Positions 17,826 through 26,442 of a stretch of 64,000 nucleotides of DNA are shown here, piece after piece. Source of the stretch: Marinilabiliaceae bacterium JC040. Its GTDB lineage: Bacteria; Bacteroidota; Bacteroidia; Bacteroidales; Marinifilaceae. The notes beneath the pieces were generated by a model. That model had not been told where the DNA came from. It saw only the letters and a list, made by a program, of their open reading frames with translations, and ran no database searches. Within the stretch, counting starts at the first letter, position 1; the number at the start of each line of letters is the position of its first letter. Location: NCBI GenBank assembly GCA_022496785.1, contig SNAP01000002.1, positions 124,001 through 188,000 of the forward strand. The letters are read 5' to 3'. The position numbers were made by a program, and so were the translations under genes.

Positions 17826-18444
17826 TAATATCTATATTTATTTTTTTATTTTTCAATAAAATATTGGTTGAATCTCCAGTCTTTTCTACCAATGTTATAT
17901 GCTTAATTTCTGCATTAGCTTTGTTAAAAACAACTTTTATCTTTTTAAAGAATTGTTGCATCGATTTAGTCTTGGGATTAAGAATTAGCAACCATTCATT
18001 CTTATTTTTATAAAAAGATATCTCAAACATTTCATTATTTTTCACAAAAGATCCATCAATATTTGAAATCATCATCTTACTTATTTCTTGAAATAATTGA
18101 TTTGAATTTATATCAAAAGTTTGATTAGAATTCTCGGTATGCATAAAAACTTTATCTGAATTAATTATAAAATCATACACATAAGGTTTTACGTAAGACC
18201 ATTTTAATTTATTAGGGAATTTATAATATAATCTCCCATTAGATATAAATGAATCATTTAGTAATGATATTGATTTTTCTTGTACAAAATCGCAAACCAT
18301 TGATTTTTGATTATCTGAAATAGCTTTTATTGATTTAATTATTTCATTCTTCTCTTTTAAGGATACCTTTTGATATTTCTGCGAATATCCTTTTGTAGAA
18401 ATAAAAAATAAAAGAATAATTGCCAATATTATCTTAGCTTTCAT
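17797..18444 (-). CDS. LolA-like periplasmic carrier
   Basis: This 215-residue protein has a cleavable N-terminal signal (hydrophobic to about residue 18) and the LolA-type sheet, with a CDFVQEKSISLL-like strand near 49, GRLYYKFPNKLKWSYVKPY near 74, and NPKTKSMQQFFKKIKVVF towards the end. LolA-fold proteins carry hydrophobic cargo across the periplasm. In aryl-polyene clusters this protein accompanies an MMPL exporter and a lipoprotein, presumably passing the polyene lipid from one to the other. It is not the housekeeping LolA by context. It lies 7 nt after the DMT-type gene and overlaps the lipoprotein gene by 29 nt. Confidence 0.85.
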   Translation of the reverse strand: MKAKIILAIILLFFISTKGYSQKYQKVSLKEKNEIIKSIKAISDNQKSMVCDFVQEKSISLLNDSFISNGRLYYKFPNKLKWSYVKPYVYDFIINSDKVFMHTENSNQTFDINSNQLFQEISKMMISNIDGSFVKNNEMFEISFYKNKNEWLLILNPKTKSMQQFFKKIKVVFNKANAEIKHITLVEKTGDSTNILLKNKKINIDINEEVFNIKK

Positions 18445-18451
18445 ATTATGA

Positions 18452-18805
18452 TTATTTTAGAATTAAAAATGTTCCAATAACTATTAAAAGAATACCTGCC
18501 CATTGGGTCATTCCAACAGTTTCATTAAAAATATATATCCCAGCTATTGCTCCAAACACAAAACTTAAACTAGTCATTGGATATGCTTTAGAAAATTCAA
18601 AATTCTTTAACACGTAAAGCCATATAGATACTCCTACCAACATACAGATACCTGATAATAATAGATTAATATTCATTAATATCATTTTAAAATATCTCCA
18701 AGAGAAATCAAACTTTGGTGCTTTCTGAATAAATAACTTTAGGAAAACTTGCCCAAAAGTAAAAAACAGACATTGAATAATTGAGAATATAATTAATCGA
18801 TACAT
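18452..18805 (-). CDS. Small four-helix DMT/EamA-type membrane protein (ArnE-like)
   Basis: This 117-residue protein has four predicted membrane helices (about 4-22, 37-60, 66-90 and 97-116) and a C-terminal W-A-G-I-L-L-I-V-I-G-T-F-L-I motif, as in half-size DMT transporters such as EmrE and ArnE/F. It could flip a lipid-linked intermediate across the inner membrane, working with the GT2 in the same operon. That pairing echoes ArnC with ArnE/F but is inferred. A single copy would have to form a homodimer. Its start overlaps the end of the KS-like gene by 13 nt. Confidence 0.75.
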   Translation of the reverse strand: MYRLIIFSIIQCLFFTFGQVFLKLFIQKAPKFDFSWRYFKMILMNINLLLSGICMLVGVSIWLYVLKNFEFSKAYPMTSLSFVFGAIAGIYIFNETVGMTQWAGILLIVIGTFLILK

Positions 18806-19824
18806 GAAGAAAGTAGTGTTAATGAATAATTCTTGTTATTAAATATATTGAAAACAACTAAATGCTTTGGATTTAAAACTTTATTGTATCTCTTTTTATA
18901 TAAGATATCTGGAACTATATTATTTGAAAGACAAAAGACACCTACATAAATACCCATAGCAGAAGCAGAGAATCCTTCTCCAAAGATATGTTTATAATGA
19001 AGAATAGATGTGTTAGGAAAAAGTTCCAAACCTATCTTAGTATATTCATCATCTTGTTTAGAATCGCCATTATAACCAAAAATCACAGCATCTATATCAT
19101 CAAATGAACATCCACTATCCTTTAATAAGTTCTCAAAAGAACGGAATAGTTTATCTTTACTTGGTTTATAAAGAGTTTTTACACCATTCAATTCAAGTTT
19201 TGATTCCTCTGTCTTTAAACTTGATAAATTTAGACCAACAGAATGTTCAGAATAATATGTAGAAATATCTCCTAAAACATTACTCTTAGATACCAATGTA
19301 TAGAAATCGTTTGTTAATTCATCAAATGCTCCCACTAATAAATTCTCACATTCTCCTTTTTCAAAAAGTAATAAAGCATCAATCAAAGCATTCTCAAAAG
19401 AAATACCATTATCAGAATATGTTGAATTATAGCCCTTAATTCCCAAATGTATTGCTACTGTAGAAGCTATTGTATTATGAGTAGATAACATAAAATCTGT
19501 TGGATGAGAAACTGATTCTCCATTAACTGACATATCTGATAATATTTTATCTGTACTTGCAACGCAACCTAAACCTGTACCAAATAAAATACCATCGATA
19601 TCGTTTGAATCTTCTCCCACTAGTTCCTTTGATATTAATAATGCCCTTCTCAATATCTTACCTAATCTTCTTATTTTTGATATAGGCAAGTATTTCTTAT
19701 ATTCCGGATCTATTGATCTAACAAATCCTCCATTATATGTATAAGGTTCAGAAGACCAACTATCGATTAATGGTTCCTGAGAAGAAATTTGCTTGAAAGA
19801 ATTTATGTATACTTTTTTATTCAT
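18793..19824 (-). CDS. Cys-less beta-ketoacyl synthase-like partner (chain-length-factor type)
   Basis: This 343-residue protein has a thiolase-fold N-terminal domain of the Ketoacyl-synt_2 type (RRLGKILRRALLISKEL, then GTGLGCVASTDK, HPTDFMLSTHNTIASTVAIHLG). At the place where ketosynthases carry the nucleophilic Cys it reads GYNSTYSDNGISFENAL, so there is no cysteine. The active-site His pair of true ketosynthases is also not evident. Such proteins act as chain-length factors in complex with an active KS, here probably the gene 3 nt upstream. This KS/CLF arrangement is typical of aryl-polyene clusters and of type II polyketide synthases. Confidence 0.82.
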   Translation of the reverse strand: MNKKVYINSFKQISSQEPLIDSWSSEPYTYNGGFVRSIDPEYKKYLPISKIRRLGKILRRALLISKELVGEDSNDIDGILFGTGLGCVASTDKILSDMSVNGESVSHPTDFMLSTHNTIASTVAIHLGIKGYNSTYSDNGISFENALIDALLLFEKGECENLLVGAFDELTNDFYTLVSKSNVLGDISTYYSEHSVGLNLSSLKTEESKLELNGVKTLYKPSKDKLFRSFENLLKDSGCSFDDIDAVIFGYNGDSKQDDEYTKIGLELFPNTSILHYKHIFGEGFSASAMGIYVGVFCLSNNIVPDILYKKRYNKVLNPKHLVVFNIFNNKNYSLTLLSSCID

Positions 19825-19827
19825 ATT

Positions 19828-21021
19828 CTATATTAATGAAAAAATTAATGAAGAATCATTACCTCCAAATCCGAATGAATTACACATTACATGCTTTAAA
19901 TTTACTGTTTTAAAACTATTCTTAATTGGTTCAATATTATGTTCCTCTATTACTGAATTAAAACCTAAGTTTGCTGGTAAAAAACCATTAATTAAAGACA
20001 TTATAGATATTACAGATTCTATACCTCCAGAAGCACTCGTAGTATGTCCTGTATACGATTTAGTTGAAGAGACTAATAATTCTGAATTAGAAAACAACCT
20101 TTTTATTGCTATCCCTTCTGATAAATCATTATTAGGAGTTCCTGTTCCATGTAAATTTATATAGTCAATGTCTTTTTCTGATAATTTAGCTTTATCTAGA
20201 GCTTCTTTCATAGCAGCATAAGGACCATTACCATCCTCTGACATTGCTGTCTGATGGTAAGCATCACATGCATTACCCCAACCTGAAACTCGGCATAAAG
20301 GTTTTACTTTCCTACTCTTTAAACTCTTATCAGACTCTAATACAATATACCCTGCTCCTTCACCCAAATTTAAACCTTTTCTTTCCTTATCAAATGGTCT
20401 ACATAGTTCATTACTTTGTATCATTAAAGATTTAAAACCATTAATATGGAATTTAGTTAAACTTTCACAACCTCCAGCAACAACGATATCTGCTTTACCT
20501 TGCTCTATTAACCTTGTTCCTAATATTATTGCATTCGCTGCAGATGAACATGCTGTTGATACAGTATAAATCTCAGAAAACGAATTAAAATAATCTACTA
20601 TCATTTCAGAAGAAGAACCACAAGTATGAGTCATTATCGATTTATTTAAATCATCAGAAGATAGATAATTAGAATAATTCTTCTCTGTTGTACTCATCCC
20701 TCCTACTGTTGTTCCTGAAACAAAAACAATATCTGCCTCATCTCTTATATCTGCCTCATCTAAAGCCTCTTTAACTGCTTTAATTCCTAATAAAGAAGCT
20801 CGATCAACTAATTGAGATTCTGTATTTATTTTTAAAGACTTAGCAATAGCTTCATCTGATTGCTTTACTTCTCCTACTAATAAATTTTCATCTATAGTAG
20901 ACAGATAGGCCACCTTTTCAATTCCAGTCTTTTCTTTTAGCAATGAGGCTTTTGTTTCTTCTTTATTAAATCCTATAGAAGAAACAATGCCCATTCCTGT
21001 TATATATACTTGTTGATTCAT
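19828..21021 (-). CDS. FabF-like beta-ketoacyl-ACP synthase (KS, partner of the CLF)
   Basis: This 397-residue protein has the complete Cys-His-His triad: C158 in VSTACSSAANA, H291 in NLHGTGTPNND and H326 in SYTGHTTSASG. It performs decarboxylative condensation of malonyl-ACP with the growing chain. Adjacent genes supply an ACP (5 nt upstream) and the Cys-less KS partner (3 nt downstream), so the three look like a minimal type II polyketide synthase. It is one of three complete ketosynthases in the operon, which may divide priming, elongation and final condensation between them. Which does which cannot be told. Confidence 0.9.
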   Translation of the reverse strand: MNQQVYITGMGIVSSIGFNKEETKASLLKEKTGIEKVAYLSTIDENLLVGEVKQSDEAIAKSLKINTESQLVDRASLLGIKAVKEALDEADIRDEADIVFVSGTTVGGMSTTEKNYSNYLSSDDLNKSIMTHTCGSSSEMIVDYFNSFSEIYTVSTACSSAANAIILGTRLIEQGKADIVVAGGCESLTKFHINGFKSLMIQSNELCRPFDKERKGLNLGEGAGYIVLESDKSLKSRKVKPLCRVSGWGNACDAYHQTAMSEDGNGPYAAMKEALDKAKLSEKDIDYINLHGTGTPNNDLSEGIAIKRLFSNSELLVSSTKSYTGHTTSASGGIESVISIMSLINGFLPANLGFNSVIEEHNIEPIKNSFKTVNLKHVMCNSFGFGGNDSSLIFSLI

Positions 21022-21026
21022 TATTA

Positions 21027-21284
21027 TTAGAATGCTCTATTTGCATTTATATATTCCGCTAAAACACGTATAGATTTAAATATCTCCTTACCTTTCTCAG
21101 GATCATTTAATTTTATACCATAATTTTTCTCCAAAAGAACAATTAATTCTAAAGCATCAATAGAATCAAGACCTAATCCTTCTCCAAATAAAGGTTCGTC
21201 TGCATTTATTTCCTCTACAGAATAATCTTCAAGACTCAATGCTTCAATTATCTGTTCCTTTAAATCATTTATTAACTTTTCCAT
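21027..21284 (-). CDS. Acyl carrier protein 1
   Basis: This 85-residue four-helix carrier has the phosphopantetheine attachment motif GLDSID at 38-43, with Ser41 as the modified residue. An acidic helix II (ALELIVLLEKNYG) follows. It carries the growing polyene between the ketosynthase, ketoreductase and dehydratase of the operon. The spacing is 2 nt from the KS-like gene upstream and 5 nt from the FabF-like gene downstream. A second carrier lies at 26179-26424; two ACPs are also found in other aryl-polyene clusters. Confidence 0.93.
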   Translation of the reverse strand: MEKLINDLKEQIIEALSLEDYSVEEINADEPLFGEGLGLDSIDALELIVLLEKNYGIKLNDPEKGKEIFKSIRVLAEYINANRAF

Positions 21285-21286
21285 GT

Positions 21287-21934
21287 CTATTTATTATTTT
21301 TTAATTTTTGCCATATATTATCTAATTCCTTTTCAGAAACATTTACTCCTTCTTTTCCTTCTTCTTTTGAAATCAAAAACATTATTCCTTCTGCAGTGGT
21401 ATCAATACTTTCTATCCAAGATAATAAGATAGAATTATTACATTCATCTACCATACTTAAATCAAAAATTTCTTTTAGATATTTAGAATCATATGATGAA
21501 TGTATATATGAAATTGTTTCTCCATAATATTTGTTCCTAATTGCTATTTCTCCTGTAACAATATTCGAAAGTGTGTATACAAAATTTGCAGGACTTGGAA
21601 AATAATTTCCATTATCCTCTATTGAAGCTTGATGCTTTATATCTGAACATAAAGAAGAACTACTATTAACAACTGCAATAGCTCTATCTTCAATTCCTTT
21701 TTGTCTATTACCACTTGATTCTAACAATAATTCAGATAAAAGATATCCTAACTTACAATGAATATCCATTTTATAAAACTTAGGATAAGAATCACAAAGA
21801 GTTTTATACACTTTCGTTAGAAAATCTTTTATATCAAGATTTTCAGTCTCAAATACTTTCTCGCCATTAATTACGACTATATTTCTTTCAGCATCAATAT
21901 ATGTATACGAGATTATTTTACTTTCCTGTTTCAT
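21287..21934 (-). CDS. Truncated, degenerate ketosynthase-like protein
   Basis: This 215-residue protein has no catalytic motifs of a true ketosynthase but shows pieces of the fold: IAVVNSSSSLCSDIKHQ resembles the strand before the dimer interface, and SPANFVYTLSNIVTGEIAIRNKYYGE resembles the P-x-x-F-x-x-T-L/M-x-N segment just before the active-site Cys. The protein ends soon afterwards, and the C-terminal half of a KS is absent. Proteins like it occur in Bacteroidota aryl-polyene clusters. A non-catalytic scaffolding role is a guess. It overlaps the upstream KS by 4 nt, so it is under translational coupling and is not likely a decayed gene. Confidence 0.7.
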   Translation of the reverse strand: MKQESKIISYTYIDAERNIVVINGEKVFETENLDIKDFLTKVYKTLCDSYPKFYKMDIHCKLGYLLSELLLESSGNRQKGIEDRAIAVVNSSSSLCSDIKHQASIEDNGNYFPSPANFVYTLSNIVTGEIAIRNKYYGETISYIHSSYDSKYLKEIFDLSMVDECNNSILLSWIESIDTTAEGIMFLISKEEGKEGVNVSEKELDNIWQKLKNNK

Positions 21935-23055
21935 ATTTTCTTAAATAATAATGCTGCATTACAACCTCCAAAACCTGATATCAATTTTATAGCAAAATTC
22001 TTATTTGTTTTTAATAACCTATCTGATATTCTTATATTTCCTGATACTCCCTTTTCTACATACCCTTTTGTAGGTAAAATAAGTCCTTCTTTTAAAGCTC
22101 TTGCACTTATTATAGATTCTAAAACACCTGCAGCTCCTAAAGTATGACCAAAATAAGCCTTCATACTATTTACAGGAACATCTGAGAAACCAGCTCTTTC
22201 AAGAGCTATAGACTCCATCTCATCATTATAATTTGTTGCTGTTCCATGTGCATTTATAAATGCTATCTTTTCAGTATTCGTATTTTTTAATAAATGATTT
22301 AAACACCTATAACTTCCCTCTCCAGTTCTTGAAGGACCTGATATATGATTTGCATCATTCTTCATTATTCCGTCTAAAAAAATAATGTCATCATTATTTA
22401 AAGATTTTTCATCCTCGTATTGCAAGATTATACAAGCTGCTGCTTCACCTATATTTAAACCTACTCGATTTTTATCAAATGGTTGACATTCTTTATCAGC
22501 TAAAGAATGAAAAGATTGGAAACCTGAAACTGTAAATTTTGATACCAAATCGGCTCCTACAACAACAGCTCTTTTATATTTTCTACTTTTTAACAATCTA
22601 CTAGCTAAAATTTGAGCTGACACTCCAGAGATACAAGCATTAGAAACTACCATAGGTTCATTCTCATTATGAAAATATTTAGATATAATTTCTGCTGTCT
22701 TCCACAATCGTATCCTTAAATCTTTTGAATTATTGTTATTTAACAAATCAATATTTCCCTTTGTAGATGAGAATATAAATATAGTATCTTTTGATCCTAA
22801 ATCGATACCTTTATCTTCTACAGCATTAAGTATAGAAGCTATTGACATTGCCTCCAATTTCGTATACTTATCTATATTTTCTACAATAGAAGATAAATTA
22901 TCTTTCTCTACCAAAGATGAATAATACGGATCTAAACTACTTGACTCATCGTCAATTAATCTCAATCCAGATTTACCATCTAATATATGTTGGAAATTTT
23001 CTTCTGTACTTATACCTAAAGAAGAAATTATCCCATCTCCTATAATCTTAATCAT
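21931..23055 (-). CDS. Beta-ketoacyl synthase (second complete KS)
   Basis: This 374-residue KS has its nucleophile C141 in VVSNACISGVSA and the two histidines H270 (NAHGTATNYND) and H304 (AYFGHTLGAAG). It is slightly short for FabF because the N-terminal region is compact. It may prime the chain with the aryl starter or extend it; sequence does not decide. Its start overlaps the thioesterase gene by 8 nt and its end overlaps the truncated KS-like gene by 4 nt, indicating tight coupling. Confidence 0.88.
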   Translation of the reverse strand: MIKIIGDGIISSLGISTEENFQHILDGKSGLRLIDDESSSLDPYYSSLVEKDNLSSIVENIDKYTKLEAMSIASILNAVEDKGIDLGSKDTIFIFSSTKGNIDLLNNNNSKDLRIRLWKTAEIISKYFHNENEPMVVSNACISGVSAQILASRLLKSRKYKRAVVVGADLVSKFTVSGFQSFHSLADKECQPFDKNRVGLNIGEAAACIILQYEDEKSLNNDDIIFLDGIMKNDANHISGPSRTGEGSYRCLNHLLKNTNTEKIAFINAHGTATNYNDEMESIALERAGFSDVPVNSMKAYFGHTLGAAGVLESIISARALKEGLILPTKGYVEKGVSGNIRISDRLLKTNKNFAIKLISGFGGCNAALLFKKI

Positions 23056-23473
23056 ATACTAATGTCTTATTTTGCCAATCTGTATAATACTCAGGTTTAT
23101 ACCACAACAATTTATAATCCATGTCTAGAAAAACTTGTGTAGATATTCCTGTAGTTCTTATATTTCCTTCACTATCTTTAATGATATACTCAAAAACTAT
23201 CTTTGAAGATTCTTTATATACATATTTTATAATGACTTTTACTTTCTCTCCATAGAAGATAGGCTGCTTATACTGAAATGAAATATCAACCAAAGGAGCA
23301 TAAAAACCATTATTGTATATATCCTGATATCCCAATTTATATTTTCTCCCAAATTCTTCACGAGCATCTTCAAAATATTGCATATATGAACCGTGCCAAA
23401 CTATATTCATAGAATCAACTTCACTAAAACGTATTTCAATCTCTTTTTCTACTATAAGATCTTTCCTTTTCAT
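23048..23473 (-). CDS. YbgC/4-hydroxybenzoyl-CoA-type thioesterase
   Basis: This 141-residue hotdog protein has the YbgC/4HBT signature EVDSMNIVWHGSYMQYFEDA, with D20 as the catalytic acid. It would release acyl chains from CoA or ACP. In aryl-polyene clusters a thioesterase of this type (ApeK-like) is a usual accessory and may edit stalled intermediates. Neighbours: 10 nt after the second hotdog dehydratase and overlapping the KS by 8 nt. Confidence 0.87.
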   Translation of the reverse strand: MKRKDLIVEKEIEIRFSEVDSMNIVWHGSYMQYFEDAREEFGRKYKLGYQDIYNNGFYAPLVDISFQYKQPIFYGEKVKVIIKYVYKESSKIVFEYIIKDSEGNIRTTGISTQVFLDMDYKLLWYKPEYYTDWQNKTLVYD

Positions 23474-23483
23474 TTATATCTAT

Positions 23484-23915
23484 TTAATTGAATGAATTGG
23501 GTATTGCTATTTTCATTTCAGTTGATACCAACAATTCATTATTTACGTATATCTCTGAATTTATTAATTTTATATTAAAGATTTCTTCCTTTACTGTGAC
23601 ACAAGTCTTTAATACATCACCTATTACTGGATATTTCTCTATTTTACAATTATTTACAGCTCCGATAAAACCTAAATCGATATCTCTCTTATTAATATAC
23701 TTACTCAAATAACCCAAACGTAAAGCACAAGTTTGAGCCATATTTTCTACTATACCTCCTATTGATAGATAATCCCCTTCAATAAATATATTCTCTTCTT
23801 TCACTAGAAAAGAGCTCTCTATTTCACTTTCTGTAAAGTGCTCAATTCTATCAACCATTACAAACGGTGAGACTTGAGGAAGAAGCTCCTTTACATCTAT
23901 TTTTCTTACATCCAT
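23484..23915 (-). CDS. Hotdog dehydratase-like subunit lacking the catalytic His (ApeP-like)
   Basis: This 143-residue FabA/FabZ-type fold begins with ELLPQVSPFVMVDRI, typical of ApeP-like dehydratase partners. In the active-site helix it keeps E57 (GGIVENMAQTCALRLGYL) but the preceding loop has no histidine, where FabZ has HFPxHP. It therefore probably needs the His-bearing partner at 17017-17394 to form a working site, as ApeI and ApeP do. The two genes are separated by eleven others in the same operon. Spacing is 4 nt from the radical SAM gene. Confidence 0.8.
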   Translation of the reverse strand: MDVRKIDVKELLPQVSPFVMVDRIEHFTESEIESSFLVKEENIFIEGDYLSIGGIVENMAQTCALRLGYLSKYINKRDIDLGFIGAVNNCKIEKYPVIGDVLKTCVTVKEEIFNIKLINSEIYVNNELLVSTEMKIAIPNSFN

Positions 23916-23919
23916 CTTT

Positions 23920-25281
23920 TTAATACCTTAAAAATTCCCATAAAGGACCTTTGTACTTTCGTTTCCTTAGTTTATCCATTATAGGACTAGTTTTATCATT
24001 AGGAAACACCCATTTCTGTCCAGAAGCTTTTGCCCTGTCTTCTATACCTTCTAGCTTAACATCTGGAGATATATAATATTTCGGAGATAATAAATCTTTC
24101 TCACAATTAATTATTCCTTCTGAAAGAGCAATATCACATAATTTAGTATTTGGATAGATTCTCATTCCTACAAAAGGAAAACAAACTGTTGTTCCCAATA
24201 ATTTAGAATTATTTATTGTCTCATTTAAAGATTCTTCTGTTTCTCCATAACCAGCAAGTATCAGAAAATGTGCATAAAATATTCCTAAATCTGAAGCATT
24301 TCTACTTTGAGTTAAAATATCACTAAATCTAAACCCCTTACTATATGCCTCTAAAGTTATATCAGAGAAAGATTCTGACCCAAATTCTATATGAGTAAGC
24401 CCAGCATCTTTATATAATTTCAACTCTTTCTTTGACAGATTCTTAGGCGAAAAGTATGCTCCCCAATTTACTTTTACATTTTGCTCTATTATTCTACGAG
24501 CTAATTCTTCATTATAATCTTTACAAATATTAAATACTGAATCTGTAAAAAATAAGTAGTCAACATTTTCTTTATCTTTTATTTCCTTTATGTTTTCTAC
24601 TACAATTTTTGGATCTAAAGTCCTTACAATCTTACCATCAACATTTGGATAACTACAATAAATGCATGAATTGGGACAACCTCTTTTAGTTTGTAGGCCA
24701 ATCATTCCACTATGCTCAAAATAGAAGTTTGCCAATGAAGAATCTATCTTAAGTTTAGGTGATTCAACAAAAACACTTCTTTCATTTATAATAATCTCTC
24801 CACCTAAATCATATACTACCCCCTCAATTCTTTTTATACCATCAAGATTTTCTTTACTAATACAATCTAACAATTGATATAAACTAATCTCTCCTTCTCC
24901 AACTATTCCATAATCTGGTAATAATTCTTTAAACATATATTTAGGATGTACAGAAAAAGCTGGCCCTCCTACTATAATGGGTATATCTAAAAGATTTCTA
25001 CTAATACTTATTATTTTCTTATAATGGAGAAGAAAACTATTCTTCTCAAATATATTTACATCATCTAGATTTCTTAATGAAATACATAAACAATCAAAAT
25101 TATTAGTACTAATAAAAGATTCATAATCATTATAATCTCCAAGATTAAAATCAAAACATTCTATATCAATATCTCTAAATTTTGTCTTTAAATATGTTAT
25201 TAAATAAGACATTCCGATAGGATATACTAAATACGGTTCTTTATAATTGTTAGCAGAAATAAATCCTATCTTTTTAATCAT
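23920..25281 (-). CDS. B12-binding radical SAM enzyme
   Basis: This 453-residue protein has an N-terminal cobalamin-binding-type Rossmann domain (about 1-150: YPIGMSYLITYLK, then PIIVGGPAFSVHPKYMF and YGIVGEGE). The radical SAM barrel follows, with its Fe-S cysteines at C202, C206 and C209 (GCPNSCIYC, the C-x3-C-x2-C motif). The DxHxxG motif that gives lower-ligand-free cobalamin is not seen. Class B members methylate unactivated carbons; others cyclise or rearrange. In this cluster it might methylate the aryl ring or chain, since no ordinary methyltransferase is present. That function is inference. It overlaps the acyltransferase gene by 8 nt. Confidence 0.85.
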   Translation of the reverse strand: MIKKIGFISANNYKEPYLVYPIGMSYLITYLKTKFRDIDIECFDFNLGDYNDYESFISTNNFDCLCISLRNLDDVNIFEKNSFLLHYKKIISISRNLLDIPIIVGGPAFSVHPKYMFKELLPDYGIVGEGEISLYQLLDCISKENLDGIKRIEGVVYDLGGEIIINERSVFVESPKLKIDSSLANFYFEHSGMIGLQTKRGCPNSCIYCSYPNVDGKIVRTLDPKIVVENIKEIKDKENVDYLFFTDSVFNICKDYNEELARRIIEQNVKVNWGAYFSPKNLSKKELKLYKDAGLTHIEFGSESFSDITLEAYSKGFRFSDILTQSRNASDLGIFYAHFLILAGYGETEESLNETINNSKLLGTTVCFPFVGMRIYPNTKLCDIALSEGIINCEKDLLSPKYYISPDVKLEGIEDRAKASGQKWVFPNDKTSPIMDKLRKRKYKGPLWEFLRY

Positions 25282-26179
25282 TCCAAAAATTATAAAAATT
25301 AAACCATTGCAAAGGATATTTAGATAAAATGCCTTCTAACTCATTTATATAATTGTCCAACATTCTATCTATTTTCCTAGATTCTGGTTCTTCTAATGTA
25401 TCTTCTTCTTTTATATATATTGGATTTACATATATCTTATATTTATTCCAACTAGTTTTAACAACATGCATTGCTAGAATATCTAATCCATATCTCAAAG
25501 CAATCTTATAAGCTCCTATTGGAAATTTTGTCTTTTTCCCTAAAAACATTCTATCCTCTATTTTACCTAAACCTGCATTTCTATCTCCTGATAAATATAA
25601 AATCTCTCCATTATTAATAACCTCATTAATTCTAAAGATATGCGACATTTTATTATCTACTGATATTAAATCTATATTATTCTTATTTAGAACCTTACGT
25701 CTATTAGACATTATCGTTTCAGATTCTCCTCCATAAACAACTACATTAATTCTTTTAAGATCTTGACTATTCAAATAACCACTAATCTCAAAATTACCAA
25801 CGTGTGAACTTACAGACATAAATCCATTTTTGCACGATAATCTCTTCAAGATATGCTCATGACCTATTATGTCACATTTAACCTTATCAAAAGAGTTTGT
25901 ATACAATAAAAAACGATCGAGCATCATCTGCCCAAATAAACAATAATTCTTATATACTGATAATAAAGATTTTATTACACCATAATTTAACCTTTTTCTA
26001 AAATATATATACGTCCATTTGGAACGTTTTATTCCTAATATTATGTAAAAAGGAACAACCATATAAACTAAAAAATAGCCAAATCTGATATCTACATATT
26101 TAAATAAAGATATTAGAAACTTCTGACCAAAATTACCTCCTCCGGTCTTTCCTTGCCAACCTCTTTCTTTTTCTTGCAT
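25274..26179 (-). CDS. LpxL/HtrB-type lysophospholipid acyltransferase
   Basis: This 301-residue protein has an N-terminal hydrophobic segment at about 37-52 and the LpxL-type acyltransferase motif SSHVGNFE (H-x4-E catalytic dyad) near 125. GDRNAGLG and FPIGAYKIALRYG follow, forming the acceptor site. In the lipid A pathway such enzymes add a second acyl chain. In aryl-polyene clusters the homologue is thought to transfer the polyenoyl chain from ACP to a glycerol- or sugar-linked lipid. With the PlsC domain of the MMPL fusion there are two acyltransferases, enough to build a two-chain lipid. Its ATG overlaps the ACP stop by one base. Confidence 0.85.
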   Translation of the reverse strand: MQEKERGWQGKTGGGNFGQKFLISLFKYVDIRFGYFLVYMVVPFYIILGIKRSKWTYIYFRKRLNYGVIKSLLSVYKNYCLFGQMMLDRFLLYTNSFDKVKCDIIGHEHILKRLSCKNGFMSVSSHVGNFEISGYLNSQDLKRINVVVYGGESETIMSNRRKVLNKNNIDLISVDNKMSHIFRINEVINNGEILYLSGDRNAGLGKIEDRMFLGKKTKFPIGAYKIALRYGLDILAMHVVKTSWNKYKIYVNPIYIKEEDTLEEPESRKIDRMLDNYINELEGILSKYPLQWFNFYNFWND

Positions 26180-26424
26180 TAATTATTTATCTTCTTTTCT
26201 ATATAATCATAGAATTTCTCAAGAGTATCTACACCTGCCATTTCCTCTGGTTTAATTTTAAAACCAAAATTACGTTCAACTAATACTACGATATCAACAA
26301 AATCAAGACTATCTATACCAAGATCTTTCTGTAAACTAGCTTCGTTCTTGATTAAATCTTCATCAATTTCTATTTCTTCAATTAAAAAATCTTTTACTTT
26401 TTCTTCTATTTCTTGTCTTTTCAT
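26179..26424 (-). CDS. Acyl carrier protein 2
   Basis: This 81-residue carrier has GIDSLD at 36-41, with Ser39 as the phosphopantetheine site, and a helix II reading FVDIVVLVERNFG. It lies between the first KS (18 nt, the largest gap in the operon) and the acyltransferase (1-nt overlap), so it may be the carrier that offers the finished or starter acyl group to the acyltransferase. It differs clearly from the other ACP of the operon. Confidence 0.93.
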   Translation of the reverse strand: MKRQEIEEKVKDFLIEEIEIDEDLIKNEASLQKDLGIDSLDFVDIVVLVERNFGFKIKPEEMAGVDTLEKFYDYIEKKINN

Positions 26425-26442
26425 CTTTATATTGTTTTTGTT

